DNA of 64,000 nt from Brevibacillus_C sp046036945 (GCF_046036945.1 NZ_JBJQOQ010000017.1:39908-103907), one strand, 5' to 3'. Positions 1 through 9,333 are shown, numbered from the stretch's first letter. Notes: generated from the letters alone by a model not told the origin. Numbers and translations are program-made.

Positions 1-480
1 CTACCCTCCCTGCTTAAAGGTGATGACGGAAAATCCCAGCTCCGGATGGAAGGAGCGAACCGCTTCGACAGAATTCCCTACCTTGATCGTAAATTCGACG
101 GTAATCAGCACCGGATTTTTCCCGGGCAACACGTGGCCGCCAAAAACCTGTCCCTGCTTGTTTACAAATAAACCATGCAGGTGCATGTCGATCGCCTGCT
201 CATCGTTCCGGCATAGAAAGCCTGTCGCATTGAGAATCTCAATCGGCCCGTCTACCGTGACCGGATCGCTGTAACCCGGCCGCCCATCCGGCCCGTCCAC
301 ACCGTACACGTACGTGGCCCTGCCAAGCGAGCCGATGCCGGTCAGCATGCCGGACGCGACATCGTACTTGGCGTATTCGGCGATGATGCCCTCCATCAAG
401 TCGGTGCCCGCGGTCAGGGAGCCAAAGATAACGCCGTTCTCCCGATCGTAAACGGAATGATTCGTTCGCTTGTTCCCCAC
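1..480 (-). CDS. PPC/DUF296 domain protein
   Basis: A protein of about 159 residues matching the PPC/DUF296 fold, found in bacterial single-domain proteins and at the C-terminus of plant AT-hook proteins. Family marks are the GSLTAGTDLMEGI segment near the start, a GIGSLGRATY strand, and MHLHGLFVNKQGQVFGGH, whose histidines resemble the metal- or ligand-binding site of stand-alone members. The stop is the first triplet of the window, so the gene is complete. I place the start at GTG 480, behind GGAGGGG. A longer frame opens at TTG 522 but has no ribosome binding site. It stands alone and its cellular role is unknown. Confidence 0.75.
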   Translation of the reverse strand: MGNKRTNHSVYDRENGVIFGSLTAGTDLMEGIIAEYAKYDVASGMLTGIGSLGRATYVYGVDGPDGRPGYSDPVTVDGPIEILNATGFLCRNDEQAIDMHLHGLFVNKQGQVFGGHVLPGKNPVLITVEFTIKVGNSVEAVRSFHPELGFSVITFKQGG

Positions 481-626
481 ACGCCCCTCCACTATTTCGC
501 AATATTTTTCATTTTTCAACAAAATAATAACACAAATATTTCATCGATATACATAGTTCTGAATAAATTTAGTAGTCAATTATTTTTAATCAAGGCAGCA
601 GCAGATGCCGCCGGTATCACCAATGA

Positions 627-1181
627 TCACTCCATCGCATTCGCCAAGTCGACGAGCTTGTTGATCGTCTTCCAGTTGCGTACAGTCACGGGAACGCCCA
701 GCTTCCCCAGGTTGGCCGCGAGCTTGGAATCCCGCACGCTGTGGCGGAATAAGAGGAACAGATCTCTGCCTATTAGCTGATACTTGTCGTTTTCACTTCT
801 GTAGGCTTCCAGCCGTTCGATCCCTTCCGGTGCAGGCTCCCCCAGCAGCAAGGCGACGTACAAGCTTTCCCCTGCGAAAGATGCTTCCGCTTCGGAAACC
901 TCTTCCTCCGTGAACGGGCAGCTTGCGGCCATTCTGCTTAATTCCTCAGCCGTCCGCAGTATGACTGAAATCGAGAAGCCAAACTCCTTTTCAAACTCCT
1001 GCTCGATTCGCTTGCGCAGCGACTCCTCATCGTCATTCGACTCGAACAGCACATTTCCGCTCTGGATGTACGTCTGTACCCGACCTAGTCCCATCGCTTC
1101 AAACACGCGCTTTAGTTCAGCCATCTTTACTTTGTTTTTTCCGCCTACGTTAATGCCTCTTAGAAGCGTAATATAGATCAT
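627..1181 (-). CDS. DUF1697 family protein
   Basis: A 184-residue protein of the DUF1697 family. The family signature is at the N-terminus (YITLLRGINVGGKNKVKMAEL), followed by YIQSGNVLFES and a C-terminal RNWKTINKL segment. Family members are small cytoplasmic proteins without an established activity. ATG 1181 fits the usual family start; an in-frame GTG at 1193 would add four residues. It is flanked by AT-rich non-coding DNA on both sides and looks monocistronic. No function can be deduced from the neighbours. Confidence 0.8.
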   Translation of the reverse strand: MIYITLLRGINVGGKNKVKMAELKRVFEAMGLGRVQTYIQSGNVLFESNDDEESLRKRIEQEFEKEFGFSISVILRTAEELSRMAASCPFTEEEVSEAEASFAGESLYVALLLGEPAPEGIERLEAYRSENDKYQLIGRDLFLLFRHSVRDSKLAANLGKLGVPVTVRNWKTINKLVDLANAME

Positions 1182-1381
1182 CTTCCGCCCCACCGCTTTC
1201 TATGAAAATAATTAATTTTTGATTAAAGCCTTCACGAGACCGGAAATGGGCTCATGTCCGGCCGTTCAATGTTCACTATACACTTTTTAAAGCGAAGCAC
1301 ACCAGTTTGATTATTTCATCTAACTATAATATTCTTACCATATATAAGTAAATATTTGGGAAAAAGGGGGGTGGGCTTAAA

Positions 1382-2617
1382 GTGATAAAATGGAGCAGGT
1401 TCGCGCTTTTCGTGCTGGTTGTTGCTGTTTTGTTTGGATTGGTGATCACAACCGTATCGCCTTTATCGAAAAATATCGTTCTAGGACTAGATCTTCGAGG
1501 AGGCTTTGAAATTTTATACAAGGTAGAGCCGCTTGAGTCGACCGAACAAGTGACAACCGACCTGTTGAAGGCAACTGCCGGGATGGTAGAGAAGCGCGTG
1601 AACATCGGCGGGGTGCAGGAGCCGGAAGTTACGATAGAAAAGCCCGATCGGCTGCGCGTCAAGCTGGCCGGTGTAAGCGATCAAGAAAAAATTCGCAGTC
1701 TCATCGGCAAGCCTGCTGTCCTCACCTTCCGGGATGATCAAGGCAGCGTGGTATTAAGAGGGAGCGACCTTGCGCCGGGCGGAGCAAGCGTCGGGTATGA
1801 CGATTTGAAACGTCCGATTATTCTTTTGAAATTTGCCAACCCGGATAAGTTTACGAATGTTACGAGGGAACATTTAGGGAGACAAATCGCGATTTTTCTC
1901 GATGAGCAAATGCTTACGAATCCGGTTATTACTGAAGTGATTTCGAGTGGAAGCGCCCGAATCACTGGTCAACGCACTGTTCAAGAAGCACAGGAACAGG
2001 TCGACATTCTAAATTCAGGGGCGCTGCCGTCCAAACTGGTGGAACTGTCGGCCAACGCTGTCGGTGCCTCTCTCGGGGCGATGGCACTACAGAAGACCAT
2101 CTTTGCCGGATATATCGGCGGCATTATCATCTTCCTGTTCATGCTGCTCGTTTACCGCGTACCGGGAATGATCGCCAACATCACCTTAATCGGCTTTGCT
2201 TATTTCTGCCTGCTCGTGCTGGATTGGATGAACGCTACGCTAACGCTGCCAGGTATCGCCGGGTTTATTCTGTCCGTCGGAATGGCGGTGGACGCCAACA
2301 TCATCACCTATGAACGCATCCAGGAAGAGATTATGAGCGGAAAAACGATTCTGTCTGCCTTCCGCGCCGGCCAGAGACGCTCCTTTATCACGATCATCGA
2401 TTCCCATGTGACGACGATCATCGCCGCCCTTGTGCTGCTGTACGTCGGGACAAGCTCGATTCAAGGCTTTGCCACCATCCTGATCATGACGCTCATCATC
2501 AGTCTGATTACCAACGTTTTTGGATCCCGCTTCCTGCTTTGGCTGCTGATCAAGGCAAACCTGTTTCAAAAGCCTATCTGGTACGGGGTGAAGAAGGCTG
2601 ATATACATAAACTTTAA
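1382..2617 (+). CDS. secD: Protein translocase subunit SecD, stand-alone
   Basis: A 411-residue SecD, the accessory subunit that uses the proton gradient to help complete protein export through SecYEG. It has an N-terminal membrane segment (about residues 7-28), the D1 motif LGLDLRGGFEILYKV, a large periplasm-side domain, and a C-terminal block of membrane segments carrying the D4 motif GMAVDANIITYERIQEE. The GTG start follows a G-rich site (AAAAAGGGGGG). Many Bacilli make a fused SecDF of about 740 residues. This one is SecD only, and no secF follows: a terminator and the opposite-strand liv operon come next. SecF must lie elsewhere, or this is a second SecD copy. Confidence 0.9.
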   Translation: MIKWSRFALFVLVVAVLFGLVITTVSPLSKNIVLGLDLRGGFEILYKVEPLESTEQVTTDLLKATAGMVEKRVNIGGVQEPEVTIEKPDRLRVKLAGVSDQEKIRSLIGKPAVLTFRDDQGSVVLRGSDLAPGGASVGYDDLKRPIILLKFANPDKFTNVTREHLGRQIAIFLDEQMLTNPVITEVISSGSARITGQRTVQEAQEQVDILNSGALPSKLVELSANAVGASLGAMALQKTIFAGYIGGIIIFLFMLLVYRVPGMIANITLIGFAYFCLLVLDWMNATLTLPGIAGFILSVGMAVDANIITYERIQEEIMSGKTILSAFRAGQRRSFITIIDSHVTTIIAALVLLYVGTSSIQGFATILIMTLIISLITNVFGSRFLLWLLIKANLFQKPIWYGVKKADIHKL

Positions 2618-2620
2618 CAA

Positions 2621-2666
2621 AAAAAGCTGTCCGGCGGCTGATCCTGCCGCATGAGACAGCTTTATC
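2621..2666. terminator. Bidirectional terminator between secD and liv operon 1
   Basis: The inverted repeat AAAGCTGTC / GACAGCTTT encloses a GC-rich inner stem (CGGC..GCCG). On the minus strand it is followed by a run of seven T, so it should end the liv operon transcript. It also lies directly after the secD stop. Confidence 0.75.
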
Positions 2667-2682
2667 CCGGCACGCAGTCAAA

Positions 2683-3393
2683 TTACGCGCCGAGATAGGT
2701 TTGGACGATCTTCTCATCGTGTAATAGCTCGCTCGAAGCGCCTGTGATTTCCACCGCACCCGATGAGAGCACATAAGCCCTGTCCGAGATGGATAGCGCC
2801 GCTTTGGCCAGTTGTTCGACCAACAGGATCGTCTTGCCCTCGGTGCGCAGCTGTGCTACCGTATCCAGGATCAGCTTGACGAACAGCGGCGAAAGGCCCA
2901 TCGACGGTTCATCGAGCACGATAAACTCCGGGTCGGCCATCAGCGCCCGGGAGAGGGCCAGCATCTGCTGCTCGCCGCCGGAGAGCGTCCCCGCCTGCTG
3001 CTTCCTGCGCTCTTTCAGCCGGGGGAAGCGGGTGTACTCGCGTTCGATCCACTCTTTTACGAGAGCCGGATTTTTTTTGATCTTGGTGTATGCCCCCAGG
3101 ATCAAATTTTCTTCCACGGTTTGATCGCCGAATATCTGCCTCCCCTGCGGCACGTGGCCAATCCGTTTTTTCATGATGTCATGGGCCTGGATGCCATTCA
3201 GCAATTCTCCCTTGTACCTGACCTCGCCTGAACTGATCTTGACCAGTCCGGTGATCGCCCGCAGCAGCGTCGTTTTGCCCGCTCCGTTGCGGCCGATCAG
3301 GGCCACGATCTCACCTTCGTCGATGTGCAGATTGACGCCGCGAAGCGCTTGTGCCCTGCCGTAACGGACGTACAGTTCATTCACCGACAACAA
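2683..3393 (-). CDS. livF: Liv-type ABC transporter ATPase LivF
   Basis: A 236-residue ATPase of the branched-chain amino acid (HAAT) ABC family, which powers import together with LivG. It has Walker A GRNGAGKTT, signature LSGGEQQML, Walker B EFIVLDEPSMGL, and the short LivF-type C-terminus. It starts at TTG 3393, behind GGAGGTG and inside the last codons of the preceding livM-livG gene, a 17-base overlap that suggests coupled translation. It is the last gene of the operon. HAAT transporters carry amino acids, but also many organic acids. Context here points to the 3-hydroxybutyrate regulon rather than leucine (inference). Confidence 0.9.
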   Translation of the reverse strand: MLSVNELYVRYGRAQALRGVNLHIDEGEIVALIGRNGAGKTTLLRAITGLVKISSGEVRYKGELLNGIQAHDIMKKRIGHVPQGRQIFGDQTVEENLILGAYTKIKKNPALVKEWIEREYTRFPRLKERRKQQAGTLSGGEQQMLALSRALMADPEFIVLDEPSMGLSPLFVKLILDTVAQLRTEGKTILLVEQLAKAALSISDRAYVLSSGAVEITGASSELLHDEKIVQTYLGA

Positions 3394-5161
3394 GCTTCGT
3401 CACCTCCTCGCCGCCCAGGTACGCCTCGATCACCTGAGGATGTTTCTGGATATACACCGGGTCGCCTTCTGCGATTTTCTTGCCGAAGTCAAGCACTGTG
3501 ATCGTGTCGCAGACGTTCATCACGATCTCCATGTGATGTTCGACGAGGATGATCGAGATGCCGATCTCCTTGAGATTGCGGATCACCTTCACGATTTTGT
3601 CCACTTCGTACTGGCTGGCCCCCGCTGCGGGTTCGTCGAGGATCAGCAATTGCGGCTTGACCGCCATAGCCCGGGCGATCTCGACGAGCCGCTGCTCGCC
3701 GTAGGAGAGATTGGCTGCCATTTCGTTCGCCTTTTCAGCCATCCCGACGAAAGCCAGCAAACGCATGGCCTCATCGCGAAACCGCTCCTCTTCCCTCCAA
3801 AAGCGGGGCGTGTGCAGGAGGTTGGCGAAGAAACCGCTCGTATAGTGCAGATGAAATCCGACCAGTACGTTTTGCAGGACAGTCAGTTCTGAAAAGAGCT
3901 GCAAGTTTTGAAAGGTGCGGGTGATCCCGGCCTCCGCCATCTTTTGGGGCGGAAAGCTGGTGACATTGCGGGTGTTCCAGATCATCTGACCCTCCGTCGG
4001 GACGTATACGCCGCTCAAGACGTTGACGATCGTGCTTTTACCCGACCCGTTCGGCCCGATCAGCCCCCGCACTTCCGGTCCCTGCAGGGTGAGATCCACC
4101 CCGTCAACGGCACGGTACCCGTCAAATTCCATCACCACTTGCCGGATATCGAGGACCGTCGCCTGTCTTTTTGCCGCCCAGCGCATCTCGGTCCCCGTGG
4201 CTTCGCGCGGTTCGTCCGCTTTTTGGGCCAGCGACGTAGTTTCCCTTCGCTTCCCTTTGACCCTGGCCAGGCTGCCGACGATGCCCTGCGGCAGCAGCAC
4301 CAGACTGACGAGCAGGATGGCGCCGAAGATCAGCAGATGGTAGTCGTACAAGCTCTGGAATGCCTGCGGCAGCAAGAAAATCACGATCGTGCCGATGACG
4401 GGGCCGAGCCTGGTGCCGGCGCCGCCCACGATCACCCCGACCAAAAACAGGATCGATTTGTCCCAGGTGAATGAGTCGCTGTTGAAGTAGGAATTTTGAA
4501 AAGCAAACAGCGCACCGCCGATGCCGGCGATCGATGCGCTGACTACAAACGCCAGCACCTTCCAGTTGCGCACGTCAACGCCTGCCGTCGCCGCAGCCAC
4601 CTCGCTGTTGCCCATCGCCTGAAAGGTCCTGCCGATGCGGGACGTGAACAAATTGTCCGCCAAGACGGTAATGACGATGGTGATCAGCGCGATCAACCAG
4701 TAGTATTCCACGACGCCAAGCGATAAGCCAAACAGGCTGGGCGAATTCAGATACAGGCCGGCCGGTCCCCCGGTAACCTCTACCCAGCGGTTGGCGACAA
4801 TCTCGATCAGCATGCCGAACGCGATTGTCACCATCGCCAAATAGGGCCCTTTCGCCCGCAGGGAGAGCATCGCGACAATGCCTCCCGCCGCAGCGCAGAC
4901 GGCCGTGCCCAGAGCCAGGCTGATGAGAAAGGGAACGCCGGCATTGTTGAGCAAAGCCGTGCCGTATGCGCCGATGGCAAAAAATCCGGCATGTCCCAGC
5001 GACAGCTGACCGGAGAGCCCGACCAGCAGGTTGAGACCGACGACGACGATGTAGGTGTACAGAAACCCCTGGGCCAGGTGAATCAAGTAGGAATTGGGAA
5101 AAATCCAGGGAAATACATACAATGCTGCTCCGATAGCCGCGTAAATGCCCCACTTTTTCAT
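3377..5161 (-). CDS. Fused LivM permease - LivG ATPase
   Basis: A single 594-residue polypeptide joins two proteins that are normally separate. Residues 1-300 are a LivM-type membrane permease with several hydrophobic segments and the GLSGQLSLGHAGFFAIGAY motif. Residues 300-335 form a charged linker (RVKGKRRETT...). Residues 335-594 are a LivG ATPase with Walker A GPNGSGKST, signature LSYGEQR and Walker B LLILDEPAAG. ATG 5161 follows AAGGAG, one base after the livH stop. The frame is open across the junction with no stop, so this is a real fusion in the sequence. LivF remains a separate ATPase, so the assembled transporter would be asymmetric. Confidence 0.9.
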   Translation of the reverse strand: MKKWGIYAAIGAALYVFPWIFPNSYLIHLAQGFLYTYIVVVGLNLLVGLSGQLSLGHAGFFAIGAYGTALLNNAGVPFLISLALGTAVCAAAGGIVAMLSLRAKGPYLAMVTIAFGMLIEIVANRWVEVTGGPAGLYLNSPSLFGLSLGVVEYYWLIALITIVITVLADNLFTSRIGRTFQAMGNSEVAAATAGVDVRNWKVLAFVVSASIAGIGGALFAFQNSYFNSDSFTWDKSILFLVGVIVGGAGTRLGPVIGTIVIFLLPQAFQSLYDYHLLIFGAILLVSLVLLPQGIVGSLARVKGKRRETTSLAQKADEPREATGTEMRWAAKRQATVLDIRQVVMEFDGYRAVDGVDLTLQGPEVRGLIGPNGSGKSTIVNVLSGVYVPTEGQMIWNTRNVTSFPPQKMAEAGITRTFQNLQLFSELTVLQNVLVGFHLHYTSGFFANLLHTPRFWREEERFRDEAMRLLAFVGMAEKANEMAANLSYGEQRLVEIARAMAVKPQLLILDEPAAGASQYEVDKIVKVIRNLKEIGISIILVEHHMEIVMNVCDTITVLDFGKKIAEGDPVYIQKHPQVIEAYLGGEEVTKLVVGE

Positions 5162-5162
5162 C

Positions 5163-6050
5163 TTAAAATTTCTCCTTCACTTTTTTCCCGAAGAGACCCT
5201 GCGGCATAAAAATCAACACGATCAGAATCAGCACAAAGGCACTGGCGTCCTTATACGCGGAACTGCCCAGCGCAAACACCTGCTCCAGCACGCCGAGCAG
5301 CAGACCGCCGATGAGAATGCCCACCGGGTTATCAAGTCCGCCGATAATCGCCGCAGCGAACGCCTTCAGCCCCAGCGTCGCACCCATGAAAAAAGCGGTG
5401 TTGGTAATCGGCCCGACCAATATGCCGCCGATGCCGGCCAGCGCCGAAGAGAGCGCAAAGGCGAGAACCGCCATCGCCCGCGGATTAATCCCCATCAAAG
5501 CAGCCGCCTCGGGGTTGAATGCGACCGCAGCCAGCGCTTTGCCCAGCAAGGACTTTTTCAGGAAGACGAACAGGCAGCCCATGATGACAAATGCACAGAC
5601 GGCAATGAAGATCTCGTGTTTGGCGATGCCGACTCCCCCAAACCTGAGTACTTCGCTGCCGAAGGGGGAAGGAAACGGGATGACATTCCTTCCCCAAACC
5701 AGCATGGCGATATTGCGAAACATCATCGAGACAGCCACCGTGCTCAAGATCCAGCTGATCGACATAAAGTTGTTCTGCAGCGGACGTATCGCGATCCGCT
5801 CCAGCCCCCACCCCAACAGGCCCATGATCAGACAAGTCACCGCCAGGGTGAGCAATAATGCGAGAAACACGTTGATTCCGGAAGTCATCAGCGCTCCCAG
5901 TGACGTTAATCCCAGAAGCGCCCCGACCATCAGAAAGTCACCCTGACCGAAATTGAGCGTCCGTGTCGTCACATAGGTAATATAGTAGCCTTGGGCGATG
6001 ATCGCGTAGATGCTCCCGAGAATGAATCCGCTTACGACAGCTTGCAGCAA
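5163..6050 (-). CDS. livH: Liv-type ABC permease LivH
   Basis: A 295-residue integral membrane permease of the HAAT family. It forms the translocation pore with the LivM part of the next gene. It starts FILGSIYAIIAQGYYITYV and carries the family segment TLNFGQGDFLMVGALLG, followed by repeated hydrophobic helices and an ILIGGLLLGVLEQ stretch near the C-terminus. The start is TTG 6050 behind GGAGGAGG. It lies 25 bases after livK and one base before the fusion gene, so the operon is compact. Confidence 0.9.
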   Translation of the reverse strand: MLQAVVSGFILGSIYAIIAQGYYITYVTTRTLNFGQGDFLMVGALLGLTSLGALMTSGINVFLALLLTLAVTCLIMGLLGWGLERIAIRPLQNNFMSISWILSTVAVSMMFRNIAMLVWGRNVIPFPSPFGSEVLRFGGVGIAKHEIFIAVCAFVIMGCLFVFLKKSLLGKALAAVAFNPEAAALMGINPRAMAVLAFALSSALAGIGGILVGPITNTAFFMGATLGLKAFAAAIIGGLDNPVGILIGGLLLGVLEQVFALGSSAYKDASAFVLILIVLIFMPQGLFGKKVKEKF

Positions 6051-6075
6051 CGCGCCTCCTCCTTCCTGCCCGGCG

Positions 6076-7290
6076 TTACGGCTTCACAATCAAACCGTCT
6101 TTGTAGGTCGCCAGGAACATATTGTCGCTGTTAAGCGCTTCGTGGTTTTCCTTGGTGAACGGCTTGGCATGAATCGCCGTAATCCCCTGAAAACCGTCCA
6201 TATTCTCAATGGCGTCGCGAATCGCTTTGGGATCGGCGCCCGCCTTCTTCACCGCTTCCAGAATGAGATTGGCGCAGTCATATCCCTGGGCGGAAGCGAT
6301 CGGGAAGATGTCATCGCCGAACTTCGCCTTTACTTTTTCGTGGAACGCAGTTGCTTCGGGGCTTTGGTCCACCGTAAAGGACTGGACCATGTAGACGTCT
6401 TTGTTGACGAGATCGCCAACCAGCTCTTTTACGGTCGGGTCACCCATCGCCCACGACGCGACTGTCACCGGAAAATAGTTTAATTTTTCGCGCGATTTCA
6501 GGTATTGCGCCGCCTCGGGAGCCAGGCCGTAAAAGATGACGACATCGACGTTGGCCTCGCGCATTTTTGTCAGTTGGGACTCCATGCTGGTGTCGTTTAC
6601 CTGGAATGATTCTGTCGCGGTCAGCTGCATGTTGTACTTGGTCTTCAGCACGTCTTCCACATCGGCTTTTCCGCCTTGCCCGTAGCCGGTCGTATCATGC
6701 AAAAGACCGATCTTGGCGTACTTTTTTTCTTCGACGATAAATTTCAGCATCGTCTCCACCTGTCCCCGGTCGTATGGGGCAACCCGGAAAATGTAATTTT
6801 TTTCCTGATCAGCGTACTGGCTGGTGATTCCCGTACCAGTTGCGACAGGGATGACTTCCGGAACGCCCGCTTCCTGTGGATACTTGATATGGGCTTTTCC
6901 GTTGCCGCTGTTGGCCGGACCGATAAACGCGACGACCTTGTCCTGATTGATCAGGCGCTGCACGATTTCAACCGACTTTTCCGGCTTTGCTTCGTCATCG
7001 TACACGATCAATTTGGCTTTTTGACCGTTTGCTCCGCCCGCTTCGTTAAATTCTTCCACAGCCATCGTAGCGGCCCGTTTGACTGCCTCCCCGAATTTGG
7101 CTGTTCCGCCGCTGAGGGAAATGGCGAGGCCAATCTTAAATTCTCCGGCATCCCCGCCTGAACTGGTCTGCCCCGGTTCGGCTGCCGGGTTGGCCGGAGC
7201 GGGAGCGCTGGTCTGATCCACCTTTGGGGCACAGCCGGCAAATCCCATGGAACACAACAAAACTGCAGACAACAGCCACTTTGCTTTCAT
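6076..7290 (-). CDS. Liv-type ABC substrate-binding lipoprotein
   Basis: A 404-residue extracellular binding protein of the LivK/Peripla_BP_6 class, anchored by a lipobox (GFAG-C about residue 20) after a short signal peptide. The mature part follows the family layout: FKIGLAISLSGGTAKFGEAVKRAATMAVEEFNEAGG, then INQDKVVAFIGPANSGN, and a C-terminal domain with SWAMGDPTVKEL. It is the first gene of the operon. ATG 7290 follows AAGGGGG. A sigma-54 promoter lies 61-76 bases upstream. The ligand cannot be read from sequence; 3-hydroxybutyrate or its short oligomers is my inference from the shared promoter architecture with bdhA. Confidence 0.88.
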   Translation of the reverse strand: MKAKWLLSAVLLCSMGFAGCAPKVDQTSAPAPANPAAEPGQTSSGGDAGEFKIGLAISLSGGTAKFGEAVKRAATMAVEEFNEAGGANGQKAKLIVYDDEAKPEKSVEIVQRLINQDKVVAFIGPANSGNGKAHIKYPQEAGVPEVIPVATGTGITSQYADQEKNYIFRVAPYDRGQVETMLKFIVEEKKYAKIGLLHDTTGYGQGGKADVEDVLKTKYNMQLTATESFQVNDTSMESQLTKMREANVDVVIFYGLAPEAAQYLKSREKLNYFPVTVASWAMGDPTVKELVGDLVNKDVYMVQSFTVDQSPEATAFHEKVKAKFGDDIFPIASAQGYDCANLILEAVKKAGADPKAIRDAIENMDGFQGITAIHAKPFTKENHEALNSDNMFLATYKDGLIVKP

Positions 7291-7350
7291 TCAAATCGTC
7301 CCCCTTTTCTTCTCACCGAAAGGCGCCTTGCAATCGCTGCCATTTTAATA

Positions 7351-7366
7351 AGCAAAACCTATGCCA
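7351..7366 (-). promoter_or_regulatory. Sigma-54 promoter of liv operon 1
   Basis: Read on the minus strand this is TGGCATAGGTTTTGCT. It matches the -24/-12 consensus TGGCAYRN4TTGCW, with exactly 10 bases between the GG and GC pairs. It points at livK. Confidence 0.8.
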
Positions 7367-7408
7367 ACCGCTGCAACCAAGAGAGGCAGCGCGGGCAGCC
7401 GCCTTAGT

Positions 7409-7468
7409 TGTCGCAGATAAGAGACAATATCCTGTTTCGGCAGTGAGACATGAAGCAGCTATGAGACA
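7409..7468. promoter_or_regulatory. Putative enhancer (UAS) cluster for the sigma-54 activator
   Basis: An 18-base element TGTCGCAGATAAGAGACA (7409-7426) is followed by two further GAGACA half-sites at 7445-7450 and 7463-7468. The same TGTC-N10-GACA element recurs at 16606-16623 in front of the divergent bdhA and hydrolase promoters. The distance of about 45-100 bp upstream of the -24/-12 box suits an enhancer site. Confidence 0.6.
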
Positions 7469-7475
7469 TCTTTTT

Positions 7476-9227
7476 TTAAAGCGAAAGAAGCCCGTGCTTC
7501 TCCAGTTTTCTGTACAAGCTTGCCCGATGAATGCCCAGCACCTGTGAAGCCTTTACTTTGTTTCCTTGACACTTTTCCAGGGCGAGCTCCAGTACCCGCT
7601 TCTCTGTTTTGGACAGCTCTGCCTCCAGGTCAAGCGTGACTGCCTCGCCTTTGAGGATTACCTGCCGATCCTGCAGGTAGGGAGGCAGGTGATCGGCCTG
7701 CAGCGTACCGGAGTCAGCCATCTGCAGTGCCCTCTCCAGGACGTTGTGCATCTCCCTGACATTGCCTGGCCAACTGTGGGAGAGAAAGATCTCTTCTACC
7801 CGCGGGCCGAGGTCCTTGACAGCAGTGCACAGCTCCTGATTCAGCTTCCGGATCAGATGATGGGCGAGGCTCAGGATGGCATGGCCCTGCACTCTCAGCG
7901 GCGGGATGCTGATGGTAAAGACGTTCAGCCGGTAGTACAGGTCTTGTCTGAATCTGCCCTCCGCGATCAGCCGCTCCAATGGGCGGTGTGTCGCGGCGAT
8001 CACCCGGATGTCGACGTTGATTGGTTTGGTCGCGCCCACCCGCTCTACCTCTCTTTCCTGCAGCACTCGCAGCAGTTTCACCTGCATGTCCAACGGCATG
8101 TCCCCTACTTCGTCCAGAAACAACGTGCCGCCGTGGGCCAATTCGATCTTCCCCGGCTTTCCGCCCTTTTTCGCGCCGGTAAACGCCCCTTCCTCGTAAC
8201 CGAACAGCTCAGCCTCGATCAAGTCCTTGGGGATGGCCGCGCAGTTTACGCGGATAAACGGTCCTTCCCCGCGCGGACTTGCTTCGTGAATCGCATGGGC
8301 AAACAGTTCTTTGCCAGTGCCGCTTTCCCCCAGAATCAAGATCGACGACCTGGTCTTCGCCACCTTTTTCGCCAGCTCGATCGCTTCTGCCAGCAGAGGA
8401 TGGTCCGAAAATATTGAATTAAAGGAATATTTCGCTCCCATGACGCGCTTTAACTCCTGCCGGTAGTAATCCAATTTCCGCTCCATGATGTTGTAGCGCT
8501 CGACCAGCCCGCGCAGTTCCCGCAAATCGCTGAATAACACCTTGCCCAATCCCCCGACGATCTCCTCCCCCTCGCGGAGCGGCATTCTGCTGACGATGAT
8601 ATCCCGGTTGCGCAGCCGCATCAAATGGCCCAACTCCGGCTTTCCCGTCTGAATGACCAAATGCATCCGGGTATTCTCGATGACCTCTGTAATGTGCTTG
8701 CCGATCGCTTCCTCTATCGTGGTCCCGAGGAAATCGCAGTAGGTCTGGTTGATCATCGTAATCCGTCCTTCCCGATCGCACATCACCAGGCCGTCGTAAA
8801 GCTGATCGACCAATTCCCTGAACTGCTGCAGCTCCCGCTCCTGCGACGACATCTTTTTAAAGGCGAGTTCATAGGCGGTAATATCCTGAAACACGGATAT
8901 TCCCCCGACGATCTCCCCGTTCAGAACATAGGGGGTGCGATTTGCCAGAAACATTTTGTCGCCAAACCGGACTTCATTGGCCAGACTGGGTTTTCCCTCC
9001 CTCATCACCTGCAGGATATCTGTCCCCGGCGCAATGCCGATGATGTTTTGGAATAGGACCTCGTGCCGTTTCAACCCCAGCATGCCGCAGCCCGCTTGAT
9101 TGACATACAAAATGACTCCCTGCTTGTCGACGATCATCACGCCATTGCTGAGCGAATCAAGCAATTGCTTCGACTCCGGCGTCAAACCGTTCTGCAGAAC
9201 GTCACCAGTTATCTCCATATTTTCCAC
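7476..9227 (-). CDS. Sigma-54-dependent activator, PAS-PAS-AAA+-Fis
   Basis: A 583-residue enhancer-binding protein that activates sigma-54 RNA polymerase. Two PAS sensor domains lie at about residues 18-120 and 135-240, then an AAA+ domain with Walker A GESGTGKE (300-307), the sigma-54-contacting GAFTGA loop (347-352) and Walker B GGTLFLDE (366-373). A Fis-type helix-turn-helix closes it (KVKASQVLGIHRASLYRKL, about 555-575). ATG 9227 follows GGAGGTG. The first PAS domain probably senses a small ligand, as in AcoR/RocR-like regulators. The repeated UAS and sigma-54 boxes at livK, bdhA and the hydrolase suggest it drives these units (inference). Confidence 0.92.
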   Translation of the reverse strand: MENMEITGDVLQNGLTPESKQLLDSLSNGVMIVDKQGVILYVNQAGCGMLGLKRHEVLFQNIIGIAPGTDILQVMREGKPSLANEVRFGDKMFLANRTPYVLNGEIVGGISVFQDITAYELAFKKMSSQERELQQFRELVDQLYDGLVMCDREGRITMINQTYCDFLGTTIEEAIGKHITEVIENTRMHLVIQTGKPELGHLMRLRNRDIIVSRMPLREGEEIVGGLGKVLFSDLRELRGLVERYNIMERKLDYYRQELKRVMGAKYSFNSIFSDHPLLAEAIELAKKVAKTRSSILILGESGTGKELFAHAIHEASPRGEGPFIRVNCAAIPKDLIEAELFGYEEGAFTGAKKGGKPGKIELAHGGTLFLDEVGDMPLDMQVKLLRVLQEREVERVGATKPINVDIRVIAATHRPLERLIAEGRFRQDLYYRLNVFTISIPPLRVQGHAILSLAHHLIRKLNQELCTAVKDLGPRVEEIFLSHSWPGNVREMHNVLERALQMADSGTLQADHLPPYLQDRQVILKGEAVTLDLEAELSKTEKRVLELALEKCQGNKVKASQVLGIHRASLYRKLEKHGLLSL

Positions 9228-9333
9228 CTCCGCCTGTACTCTTTATGTTACTTGATCATAGTGTCAGAATAAAGCAGAATTGTTTGAATACTTCAACCTA
9301 ACGAATCAAAAGACTGGCTGTACAAGAAAAAGG

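Noticed and set aside
5145..5858. Long plus-strand open frame (237 codons), and others such as 3908-4474 and 20604-21368
   Set aside because: They lie antisense to clear liv and eut genes, have no ribosome binding site, and read as low-complexity His/Arg/Gln-rich protein. They are shadows caused by codon bias.
6131..6142. AAGCGCTT core inside livK
   Set aside because: It lies well within coding sequence and away from a promoter, so it is taken as chance.
7329..7342. A second sigma-54-like box before livK (TGCAATCGCTGCCA on the plus strand)
   Set aside because: The GC-GG spacing is 8, not 10 bases; the box at 7351-7366 is exact.
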